DNA of 5,039 nucleotides from Lachnospiraceae bacterium. GTDB taxonomy: Bacteria > Bacillota > Clostridia > Lachnospirales > Lachnospiraceae. Every line of letters begins with the position of its first letter. Within the stretch, counting starts at the first letter, position 1. The stretch lies in contig JAGCXJ010000126.1 of the NCBI GenBank assembly GCA_017961385.1, positions 1 to 5,039 of the forward strand. Direction: 5' to 3'. Below the pieces are notes generated by a model. The model was not told the origin of the DNA. It saw nothing but the letters and a program-made list of their open reading frames with translations, and did not search any database. Positions 1 to 5,039 of this stretch are shown piece by piece. The position numbers and the translations under genes are program-made.

Positions 1-533
1 CCAGAAAATTCTCCAAAATCCTCTAAATCAGCATTGAATTCGGTTGTATAGCTTCCTGATTTAGCTATTGAACTCAGGTTCTTGACTACCTTGCCAAGTT
101 CTGTTTCATACTTAAATGTTGCAGCTGTAGCTTTTGCGACTTTATCTCTTTTAGACATGAATATACCGCTAAAGAACAGTACGCATACTACAATGATAGC
201 GACAAGCGCTACTGCGATTATTCCGATGATAGTGTTCTTTTTACCTGATTTTTCAGGTTCATCCGGAATAGGTGAATATGTTTCCTTTACGGGTTCGGGT
301 GAAGCTACAGGCGGTACGTTTTCGGTTGATTCTTTAGCAACTTCAACTACTTCATCTACAGCTTCCTTAGTTACTTCAGCAGCGTTTTCAGCTGCTTCTT
401 CAGTTGTTTTTGCAGCTTCTTCAACTGCTTCTGTGGCTTCTTTTGCTGCTTCAACTGCTTCATCCTTGGTTTCCTTAACATCGTCATTAGTCTCAATTGG
501 TTCACCTGTCATAGGGTCGTAGCTAATACTCAT
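1..533 (-). CDS. Single-pass membrane protein with N-terminal 11-residue helical repeats, C-terminal part beyond the window
   Basis: I do not recognise this family. The frame is open from an ATG at 533 to the left edge (177 codons visible), with a good AGAGGAG ribosome binding site 6 bases upstream. Residues 1-18 are a short polar lead. Residues 25-68 are Ala/Glu/Lys-rich, predicted helical, with three 11-residue units (36-46, 47-57, 58-68) after a 10-residue variant (26-35). A Pro-rich linker (73-93) and a basic stop (KSGKK, 95-99) precede one hydrophobic segment (101-125), followed by SKRDK. There is no signal peptide, and the Lys/Arg pattern on both sides makes topology uncertain; a cytoplasmic N-terminus is my guess. 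Residues 130-177 are soluble, mixed charge. The gene follows the ABC ATPase by 47 bases with no promoter or terminator seen between, so they are probably co-transcribed; a role as its partner is inference. The helix resembles LEA-type or coiled-coil 11-mers. Confidence 0.8.
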   Translation of the reverse strand, partial: MSISYDPMTGEPIETNDDVKETKDEAVEAAKEATEAVEEAAKTTEEAAENAAEVTKEAVDEVVEVAKESTENVPPVASPEPVKETYSPIPDEPEKSGKKNTIIGIIAVALVAIIVVCVLFFSGIFMSKRDKVAKATAATFKYETELGKVVKNLSSIAKSGSYTTEFNADLEDFGEFS

Positions 534-539
534 AATGCT

Positions 540-546
540 CTCCTCT
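540..546 (-). promoter_or_regulatory. Ribosome binding site of the membrane protein gene
   Basis: The minus strand reads AGAGGAG here, followed by 6 bases and the ATG at 533. It fixes the start of the left-edge gene, which has no stop inside the window and could otherwise be missed, because the opposite strand also carries a long open frame here. Confidence 0.75.
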
Positions 547-580
547 TCATTCGTTCCTTTAAACTAAAAGGATATGTTGA

Positions 581-1255
581 TTATTTATCCTGAATAAGAA
601 ATGATTTTCTTATATCATTCATATCTAGATCTTCTTTTGAAATACGAGTTGTCTTTCCGTTTTCAAAAAGATATACCACGTCAGATATCATTATCTCACG
701 TTCGTTGTGCGTTGACATTATTATCGTTCCGCCGTGGGAAACAAAATCCTTCATTATGTTGCTGATGCTTTCCTGATAATATAGATCAAGTGATGAAGTG
801 GGCTCATCAAGCAACAGTACAGGCGGCGTTCTCTGCAAAGTACAGGCTATGGTAAGTCTTCTCTTCATACCTCCGGAAAGATCGCTGACTCTTGTTTTTA
901 ATAGATCCTTGAGTTCAAATCTGTCAACTATGCTCTTATCAATGCTCTTAGAGCCGGCAGCCCAGAATTTAAGGTTATCTGAAACACTTAATTCTTCAAA
1001 TAGCGGGTCATCCTGAGGAACATATCCTATATACTTGGAAAAATAAGATTTATCCTTGCTGGTATCATTGCCAAAAAAAACAATGCTGCTCTTGTCTGCT
1101 TTTAATGTGCCGGCAAGTATCTGAAGCATTGTGGATTTACCACATCCGTTCCTGCCAACAAGAGCGGTAATGGTTCCGGGAGATGCTTCAAGTGATGCAC
1201 CTTTCAGCACTTCATTTTTGCCATATGATTTGTAGAGATCTTCTGCTTTAACCAT
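581..1255 (-). CDS. ABC transporter ATP-binding protein (CcmA/DrrA-like exporter type)
   Basis: Complete 224-residue nucleotide-binding subunit that would power an ABC transporter at the inner face of the membrane. All ATPase motifs are intact: Walker A GRNGCGKST (34-42), Q-loop Gln81, signature LSGGMKRR (126-133), Walker B VLLLDEP (146-152), D-loop SSLD (154-157) and switch His183. Met instead of Gln after LSGG is common in the COG1131 group (CcmA, DrrA, NodI), usually exporters of the ABC-2 type. The length is normal for a minimal ATPase, with no regulatory extension. No permease is visible; the gene 47 bases downstream has only one membrane segment, so a permease could lie beyond the left edge. 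The ATG at 1255 lies 24 bases after the tRNA-Ala discriminator base and has no recognisable ribosome binding site. No in-frame alternative start exists between the tRNA and 1255. Substrate unknown. Confidence 0.93.
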   Translation of the reverse strand: MVKAEDLYKSYGKNEVLKGASLEASPGTITALVGRNGCGKSTMLQILAGTLKADKSSIVFFGNDTSKDKSYFSKYIGYVPQDDPLFEELSVSDNLKFWAAGSKSIDKSIVDRFELKDLLKTRVSDLSGGMKRRLTIACTLQRTPPVLLLDEPTSSLDLYYQESISNIMKDFVSHGGTIIMSTHNEREIMISDVVYLFENGKTTRISKEDLDMNDIRKSFLIQDK

Positions 1256-1279
1256 GTATATAGGCCGTTTACGCCATCG

Positions 1280-1352
1280 TGGACCATAGGGGGATCGAAC
1301 CCCTGACCTCCAGATTGCGAACCTGGCGCTCTCCCAGCTGAGCTAATAGCCC
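1280..1352 (-). tRNA. tRNA-Ala, anticodon CGC
   Basis: A full cloverleaf folds on the minus strand, 73 bases including the discriminator. Acceptor GGGCTAT pairs with ATGGTCC and contains G3:U70, the alanine identity pair. D arm GCTC/GAGC has an 8-base loop with the GG pair; the anticodon stem CCAGG/TCTGG (one G-U pair) holds loop TTCGCAA, giving anticodon CGC, which reads GCG. The variable loop is 5 bases, and the T arm AGGGG/CCCCT encloses TTCGATC. The discriminator is A, and the next bases are CGA, so CCA is not encoded and must be added after transcription. It has its own promoter just upstream and no terminator before the ABC gene. Confidence 0.96.
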
Positions 1353-1376
1353 AAATTACTAATTATACAATTAAAA

Positions 1377-1406
1377 ATTATATCATCTTTATATATGCAA
1401 TTGCAA
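1377..1406 (-). promoter_or_regulatory. Sigma-A promoter for tRNA-Ala and probably the ABC operon
   Basis: On the minus strand, -35 TTGCAA (1406-1401) and -10 TATAAT (1382-1377) are separated by 18 bases. Transcription would start near 1370, about 18 bases before the mature tRNA 5' end. A second TATAAT (1367-1362) lies closer but lacks a -35 at proper distance. The -35 begins 2 bases beyond the T-run of the ilvC terminator. Confidence 0.75.
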
Positions 1407-1408
1407 GT

Positions 1409-1436
1409 AAAAAGGAGGGCTTCAAAAAGCCCTCCT
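1409..1436 (-). terminator. Rho-independent terminator of ilvNC
   Basis: A perfect 10-bp inverted repeat (AGGAGGGCTT at 1413-1422 and its complement at 1427-1436) with a 4-base loop, followed on the minus strand by a run of T at 1413-1409. It begins 15 bases after the ilvC stop codon. On the plus strand the hairpin is not followed by a T-run, so it acts on the ilvC transcript. Confidence 0.93.
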
Positions 1437-1451
1437 GATTGATATAAATGA

Positions 1452-2474
1452 TTAGTTATTGATGAACTTGTCTTCTTCGTTGTTCCAGCTGTAACGGCTT
1501 CTAACTTCCTCACCGATCTTCTCTGACGGATGTTCAGCTGCGAGCTTTCTCATAGCCTTAAAGTGAACCTGACGGCCTGCAGGTGACATATCAAGAAGGA
1601 ACTGCTTTGCAAATGAACCGTCCTGGATATCTGCAAGGATCTTCTTCATTGTCTTCTTTGTCTCTTCTGTAATGATCTTAGGACCTGTAATATAGTCACC
1701 GTACTCGGCTGTATTTGATATTGAGTAACGCATACCTGCAAAACCTGACTGATAGATAAGGTCTACGATAAGCTTCATCTCATGGATGCACTCAAAGTAT
1801 GCATTTCTGGGATCATAACCTGCCTCAACGAGTGTTTCAAAACCAGCCTGCATAAGAGCACAAACACCACCGCAAAGTACTGCCTGTTCACCAAAGAGGT
1901 CTGTTTCAGTTTCTGTTCTGAATGTTGTCTCTAAAACACCAGCTCTTGCGCCGCCGATTGCAAGTGCATAAGCAAGTGCTTTATCAAGAGCCTTACCTGT
2001 TGCATCCTGATGAACAGCAACAAGACAAGGAACACCCTTACCAGCCTGATACTCGCTTCTAACTGTATGACCGGGTCCCTTAGGAGCGATCATTGTTACA
2101 TCTACATCCTTCGGAGGTGTGATGCATCCGAAGTGAATATTGAAACCATGAGCAAACATCAACATGTTGCCTGCTTCAAGGTTGGGCTCGATATCTTTCT
2201 TGTACATATCAGCCTGAAGCTCATCATTGATGAGGATCATTATGATATCTGCTTTCTTTGCAGCCTCAGCTGCTGTATATACCTCAAAGCCCTGCTTCTC
2301 AGCCTTAGCCCAGCTCTTTGAACCTTCGTAAAGACCAATAATAACGTTGCATCCAGACTCCTTGGCGTTAAGGGCATGTGCATGTCCCTGACTTCCGTAA
2401 CCTATAACAGCGATTGTCTTGCCTTCTAATTCTGCAAGATTACAATCCTGCTGATAAAAAATTCTCTGTGCCAT
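1452..2474 (-). CDS. ilvC: Ketol-acid reductoisomerase, class I
   Basis: IlvC converts 2-acetolactate to 2,3-dihydroxyisovalerate (and the isoleucine homologue) by a Mg-dependent alkyl shift and NAD(P)H reduction in the cytosol. Numbering from the start chosen here (340 residues, typical for class I): Rossmann motif GYGSQG (25-30), cofactor loop LYEGSKSW (48-55), His109 in AHGFNIHF, Lys132 in APKGPGHTVR, then the helical domain with metal/substrate ligands Asp192, Glu196, Glu228, Glu232 and Ser253 in SISNTAEYG. All catalytic residues are present. An ATG at 2480 adds Met-Lys, but its spacing to AAAGGAG (2489-2483) is only 2 bases; the ATG at 2474 has the usual 8, and MAQRIFYQ is the normal family start. 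The gene follows ilvN by 72 bases and ends in a strong terminator. The loop residue Tyr49 is usually Arg in NADPH enzymes. Confidence 0.98.
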   Translation of the reverse strand: MAQRIFYQQDCNLAELEGKTIAVIGYGSQGHAHALNAKESGCNVIIGLYEGSKSWAKAEKQGFEVYTAAEAAKKADIIMILINDELQADMYKKDIEPNLEAGNMLMFAHGFNIHFGCITPPKDVDVTMIAPKGPGHTVRSEYQAGKGVPCLVAVHQDATGKALDKALAYALAIGGARAGVLETTFRTETETDLFGEQAVLCGGVCALMQAGFETLVEAGYDPRNAYFECIHEMKLIVDLIYQSGFAGMRYSISNTAEYGDYITGPKIITEETKKTMKKILADIQDGSFAKQFLLDMSPAGRQVHFKAMRKLAAEHPSEKIGEEVRSRYSWNNEEDKFINN

Positions 2475-2482
2475 TTTCATGA

Positions 2483-2489
2483 CTCCTTT
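2483..2489 (-). promoter_or_regulatory. Ribosome binding site of ilvC, decides the start
   Basis: The minus strand reads AAAGGAG. It sits 2 bases from the ATG at 2480, too close for efficient use, and 8 bases from the ATG at 2474. This favours the downstream start and a protein beginning MAQRIF. Confidence 0.7.
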
Positions 2490-2492
2490 CCT

Positions 2493-2505
2493 GGCATGAT
2501 ATGCC
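2493..2505 (-). other. Small hairpin in the ilvN-ilvC spacer
   Basis: GGCAT and ATGCC face each other across a 3-base loop, a few bases upstream of the ilvC ribosome binding site. The 5-bp stem is weak and has no T-run, so it is not a terminator. It might modulate translation or mRNA processing between the two genes, but chance is a fair explanation. Confidence 0.3.
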
Positions 2506-2546
2506 TGTGTTTATAATTTTTCCTTGGCCAAACCAAGTTAGTTTAC

Positions 2547-3053
2547 TTAATCAACTTTCGGATATACTATATCGTCGGTTCCTCTTCTAAGACCGGCTAT
2601 ACCTGTTCTTGCAAGTTCAAGAATCTCATAACCGCTCAAAAGATTTATGAATGCTTCGATCTTATCCTGACCACCGGTGATCTCAATGATAAGACCCTGT
2701 TCTGAAACATCGATGATATTCGCTCTGAATACGTTTGCAAGCGATATTACACCTTCTCTTGATTTTGCATCAGCTTTAACTTTTATAAGAGCAAGTTCAC
2801 GATATACGCTCTGATCAGGCTTAAGTTCCTTAACATCACATACATCGACAAGTTTAGCAACCTGCTTTTCGATCTGGTTAAGGATCTCATCATCTCCGTT
2901 TGCTACAATTGTAATACGGGAAACTTTGGGATCAGCAGTAACACCTGCTGTGATAGATTCTATATTATACCCTCTTCTTGAAAACAGGCCTGATATTCTG
3001 CTGAGTACACCAGATGTGTTTTCAACAAGGAGCTGAAATACTCTTCTTTTCAT
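2547..3053 (-). CDS. ilvN: Acetolactate synthase small (regulatory) subunit
   Basis: IlvN (called IlvH in some species) binds the catalytic subunit IlvB, stimulates it and carries feedback inhibition by valine. The 168-residue length is typical. Residues 4-76 form the ACT domain, with the conserved ENTSGVLSRISGLFSRRGYN stretch (11-30). Asn12, Gly15 and Asn30 correspond to E. coli IlvH Asn11, Gly14 and Asn29, positions tied to valine binding, so feedback control is probably intact. Residues 84-158 match the C-terminal small-subunit domain, including the R(S/T)G(I/V)xGLxRG stretch (149-158). The start at 3053 fits the family beginning MRR/MKRR and has an AGAGG 10 bases upstream, a slightly long spacing. 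It is the first gene of an ilvN-ilvC unit with its own promoter. The catalytic subunit gene ilvB, often just upstream in other bacteria, is absent; cstA lies there instead. Confidence 0.97.
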   Translation of the reverse strand: MKRRVFQLLVENTSGVLSRISGLFSRRGYNIESITAGVTADPKVSRITIVANGDDEILNQIEKQVAKLVDVCDVKELKPDQSVYRELALIKVKADAKSREGVISLANVFRANIIDVSEQGLIIEITGGQDKIEAFINLLSGYEILELARTGIAGLRRGTDDIVYPKVD

Positions 3054-3094
3054 ATGATAATAACCTCTGTAGTAGTCTGAAAACGTTCTTTTCT

Positions 3095-3123
3095 ATTATA
3101 TTAATCTGATATTTCATTGTCAA
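3095..3123 (-). promoter_or_regulatory. Consensus sigma-A promoter of ilvNC
   Basis: The minus strand carries a perfect TTGACA (3123-3118), a 17-base spacer and a perfect TATAAT (3100-3095). Transcription should start near 3088, giving a leader of only about 35 bases, too short for a T-box, leader peptide or attenuator. Such a strong promoter would normally need a repressor or be constitutive. Confidence 0.93.
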
Positions 3124-3138
3124 CGGTTATTAGGGGTA

Positions 3139-3153
3139 ATGAATAAAATTCAT
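3139..3153. promoter_or_regulatory. Hyphenated palindrome upstream of the ilvN promoter, possible operator
   Basis: ATGAAT and ATTCAT flank three A bases (ATGAATAAAATTCAT on the plus strand). The centre is about 58 bases upstream of the predicted ilvN transcription start, a position typical of activator or LysR-type sites, and it contains a T-N11-A pattern. AT-rich intergenic DNA produces such repeats by chance, so a binding role is inference. Confidence 0.35.
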
Positions 3154-3193
3154 CTTAAAGTTTAGATTTTTGAAACAATTTGCAAAAGTAAAT

Positions 3194-3227
3194 AAAAAAC
3201 CCGCCGGATCAATGATGACCCGACGGG
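3194..3227 (-). terminator. Rho-independent terminator of cstA
   Basis: A 12-bp stem (3200-3211 with 3216-3227, two G-U pairs) closes a 4-base loop and is followed on the minus strand by six T (3199-3194). It begins 14 bases after the cstA stop and separates cstA from ilvNC. Confidence 0.95.
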
Positions 3228-3241
3228 CTATATGCAATAGA

Positions 3242-4945
3242 TTATGCGTTAGCTTTTTTCTGCTTGCTGAATGTCTGAATACCCTCGATAACAAGGATAA
3301 CAGCAAGTATCGTCATAGCAAGAGCAAAAATCAACTGGAACCAGTCTCCCCATACACCATCGGGTGTTGTGATAACCTGGAACTTCTTGATTATTGTCTG
3401 TACAAGTGATGTAAGAGTTGCACAGAGCATGAAGATCATAGGAATAAAGAACATCTTATTGTTCTTTCCTACTTCTCCAAGCCATGCACAAACTGCAAGA
3501 AGTGCTATTCCGGCGAGAAGCTGATTAGCTGCACCGAACAGAGCCCATATAGCGGATAGCTTAAGTCCGCCTAAGATACAACCGATCACTACCATTATTG
3601 TTGTTCCGAACATGGGATGTGCAAGCACTTTTCTGATACCGCTAGCATCTTTCCATGTAGGTTCATCTTCCTTGAGGAAGAGTTCGCTGAACATGAATCT
3701 TGAAAGTCTTGTACCTGTATCAAGAGATGTAAGTGCGAATACTGAAACAGCAAGTGTAAGTAGCGCTGCTATCGTGTTGTAAATACCGCTTCCTTCAGGT
3801 CCGAACATTGTAGCTATACCTGCACCGAATGCTGCTGAAGGAGAACCAAAGCCGCCTTCTGTGTACTTTGCATAAACCATACCTACAGCTATAAGAGAAA
3901 TGATACCCAGTGCAGACTCTACAAGCATTGAACCATATCCGATCGGCTTTGCATCTTTTTCGTTCTTAAGCTGCTTTGATGTAGTACCTGTAGAGATAAG
4001 TGAATGGAATCCTGAACAAGCACCGCAGGCAACTGTGATGAACAGTGTCGGGAACAGTAATGATCCATTCTCGAGTTTGAAACCGTTGAATGCCGGTATT
4101 GAGAAACTTGCATTTCCAGAGAATGCAGCAACAATTATACCGATAACTGCGATACCTATCATAGCATAGAGAAGAAAACTTGAAAGATAATCTCTAGGCT
4201 GAAGAAGTATCCAAACAGGAACCAGCGAAGCAACTGCAATATATATACCTATAAATACTATCCATGCTGTACGGCTCATAACAAAACCGCAATTAAGTCC
4301 GATTGCTGTTATAACTATGATACCGATAACACCACAGATTGAAGCAGGAACAGTCTTGATATTCATCTTGTTGGTTACATAGCCGTAAACAATAGCGATC
4401 AGTATGAACAGCAAAGAGATCATAGCTGTTGTCTGATTGTTTGTTGGATTTCCGGTGAATCCGAATCCGCCTTCCTCAGTAAAGAACGTACCTGCAACAA
4501 CATTAACAAATGATGCAATTACAAGTATGAGAACGAGAAGTCCGAAAATCAAGAATAGCTTTTTAGCCTTCTGTCCCATCGTGTCGTTAATGATCTCGCC
4601 GAGTGACTTTCCGTCATGTCTTATTGAAGCGAAAAGTGAACCGAAATCCTGTAATCCGCCGAAGAATATACCTCCGACTATACACCAAAGAAATACCGGA
4701 ACCCATCCGAAAATGGATGCCTGGATTGGTCCGTTGATAGGACCTGCACCTGCGATTGAAGAGAAATGGTGTCCCATAAGGACCGCCGGAGGAGCCGCTA
4801 CATAGTCAACGCCATCCTCTTTCTCGATAGCAGGAGTTTTTCTTGAGGGGTCGATACCCCACTGCTTAGCAAGCCATGATCCGTAGGTGATGTAGCCTAT
4901 GATCAGCAATGCTATAGCTGCAAGAATGATTAACAGTGCTGTCAT
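3242..4945 (-). CDS. cstA: CstA-family carbon starvation / pyruvate transporter
   Basis: Integral membrane transporter of the CstA/BtsT family. In E. coli these proteins import pyruvate, and CstA has also been linked to peptide use; the substrate here is inferred. Family signatures are clear: DGVDYV (44-49), GHHFSSIAGAGPINGP (58-73), QDF (99-101), DGKSLGE (111-117), LLQPRDYLSSF (247-257), CGACSGFHSLISTGTTSKQL (307-326), LDTGTRLSRF (408-417) and FGAANQLLA (470-478). I count about 13-15 hydrophobic spans, the first at 1-22, the last at 537-555. At 567 residues it is shorter than E. coli CstA (about 700), as is usual in Firmicutes. The start at 4945 has AAGGAG 8 bases upstream, and its ATG overlaps the stop of the preceding gene (ATGA). 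No promoter is visible, so it is probably transcribed from upstream. A strong terminator follows. Confidence 0.95.
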   Translation of the reverse strand: MTALLIILAAIALLIIGYITYGSWLAKQWGIDPSRKTPAIEKEDGVDYVAAPPAVLMGHHFSSIAGAGPINGPIQASIFGWVPVFLWCIVGGIFFGGLQDFGSLFASIRHDGKSLGEIINDTMGQKAKKLFLIFGLLVLILVIASFVNVVAGTFFTEEGGFGFTGNPTNNQTTAMISLLFILIAIVYGYVTNKMNIKTVPASICGVIGIIVITAIGLNCGFVMSRTAWIVFIGIYIAVASLVPVWILLQPRDYLSSFLLYAMIGIAVIGIIVAAFSGNASFSIPAFNGFKLENGSLLFPTLFITVACGACSGFHSLISTGTTSKQLKNEKDAKPIGYGSMLVESALGIISLIAVGMVYAKYTEGGFGSPSAAFGAGIATMFGPEGSGIYNTIAALLTLAVSVFALTSLDTGTRLSRFMFSELFLKEDEPTWKDASGIRKVLAHPMFGTTIMVVIGCILGGLKLSAIWALFGAANQLLAGIALLAVCAWLGEVGKNNKMFFIPMIFMLCATLTSLVQTIIKKFQVITTPDGVWGDWFQLIFALAMTILAVILVIEGIQTFSKQKKANA

Positions 4946-5039
4946 CTTTTTATCTCCTTTTCCTCTTTTAGAATATTACTAACGAGCTCTTTAAGTATCC
5001 GTGCCTGCTTATTAAAATATACGGATCCCTCATTAAGCC
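4942..5039 (-). CDS. C-terminal end of an unidentified protein, translationally coupled to cstA
   Basis: The last 31 codons and TGA stop of a gene entering from the right edge. The visible end is Lys/Glu-rich and probably helical (ARILKELVSNILKEEKEIKR, residues 12-31 of the visible part). The stop TGA (4944-4942) shares bases with the cstA ATG (ATGA), and the cstA ribosome binding site lies within its last codons, which suggests one operon and coupled translation. Of the other two frames on this strand, one has a stop at the second codon and the other ends at a stop before the cstA start, with a less protein-like translation. There is too little sequence to name a family. CstA/BtsT genes are sometimes next to LytS/LytTR-type regulators, but this end is not diagnostic of one. 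Confidence 0.6.
   Translation of the reverse strand, partial: LNEGSVYFNKQARILKELVSNILKEEKEIKR
4954..4959 (-). promoter_or_regulatory. Ribosome binding site of cstA
   Basis: AAGGAG on the minus strand, 8 bases before the ATG at 4945. It lies inside the last codons of the upstream gene, consistent with translational coupling through the ATGA overlap. Confidence 0.75.

Noticed and set aside
82..522. Plus-strand open frame of 146 codons rich in Ser/Ala/Thr
   Set aside because: It is the mirror of the Ala/Glu/Lys codons of the minus-strand membrane protein, which has a good ribosome binding site, a clear membrane span and operon context. The plus frame has no ribosome binding site of note.
1256..1279. 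Possible terminator between tRNA-Ala and the ABC gene
   Set aside because: Only a GGC/GCC mini-stem can form and there is no T-run after it.
1280..1352. tRNA gene as a mobile-element attachment site
   Set aside because: No integrase, no repeated tRNA 3' end and no foreign-looking genes are visible beside it in this window.
2010..2321. 103-codon plus-strand frame opposite ilvC
   Set aside because: Antisense to highly conserved ilvC codons with no ribosome binding site or recognisable protein features. The plus frames at 798-1016, 3170-3409, 3900-4169 and 4437-4805 were rejected for the same reason.
2506..2546. Internal promoter or terminator between ilvN and ilvC
   Set aside because: A TATAAA-like hexamer lacks a -35 at proper spacing, and the CTTGG/CCAAG stem is short and not followed by a T-run.
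3071..3085. CodY-like box in the ilvN leader (TTTTCAGA core on the minus strand)
   Set aside because: It matches the 15-base CodY consensus at only about 10 positions; the second half-site is poor. CodY control of ilv genes is common in Firmicutes, but this site alone does not support it.
3054..3241. T-box riboswitch or leader peptide upstream of ilvN
   Set aside because: The gap is taken up by the cstA terminator and the promoter; the transcribed leader would be about 35 bases, too short for either.
3919..4134. 71-codon minus-strand frame inside cstA
   Set aside because: It is a different frame within conserved cstA coding sequence, with His/Ser/Gln-rich translation and no domain.

Overview
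The window looks like a chromosomal stretch from an anaerobic, low-to-moderate-GC Firmicute, most likely a Clostridia member of the Lachnospiraceae type. This rests on AGGAG-type ribosome binding sites, the protein style (class I IlvC, short CstA) and the compact layout; no taxonomic marker was searched. Every gene I accept lies on the minus strand, so the window reads right to left.

Right to left: (1) the last 31 codons of an unidentified gene (5039-4942), whose stop overlaps the start of cstA in an ATGA junction. (2) cstA (4945-3242), a multi-spanning CstA/BtsT-family transporter, closed by a strong terminator (3227-3194). (3) A regulatory gap with a hyphenated palindrome (3139-3153) and a perfect consensus sigma-A promoter (3123-3095). 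(4) ilvN (3053-2547) and ilvC (2474-1452), the small regulatory subunit of acetolactate synthase and ketol-acid reductoisomerase, closed by a perfect 10-bp-stem terminator (1436-1409). (5) A promoter (1406-1377) and a tRNA-Ala with anticodon CGC (1352-1280). (6) An ABC ATPase (1255-581) starting 24 bases after the mature tRNA end, with no terminator between them. (7) A single-pass membrane protein with an 11-residue helical repeat (533 off the left edge).

Functionally, IlvN and IlvC serve the first two steps of valine/isoleucine synthesis; the catalytic subunit IlvB and the dehydratase IlvD are not in the window. CstA-family proteins import pyruvate in E. coli, and pyruvate is the substrate of acetolactate synthase, so the neighbourhood is metabolically coherent although separate promoter and terminator signals divide cstA from ilvNC. 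The tRNA, ABC ATPase and membrane protein look like one transcription unit of unknown purpose.

Most of the window is ordinary housekeeping. The parts most worth a second look are the tRNA-ABC-membrane-protein unit with its 11-mer repeat protein, the palindrome upstream of the ilvN promoter, the Tyr in the IlvC cofactor loop, and the unidentified gene translationally coupled to cstA.
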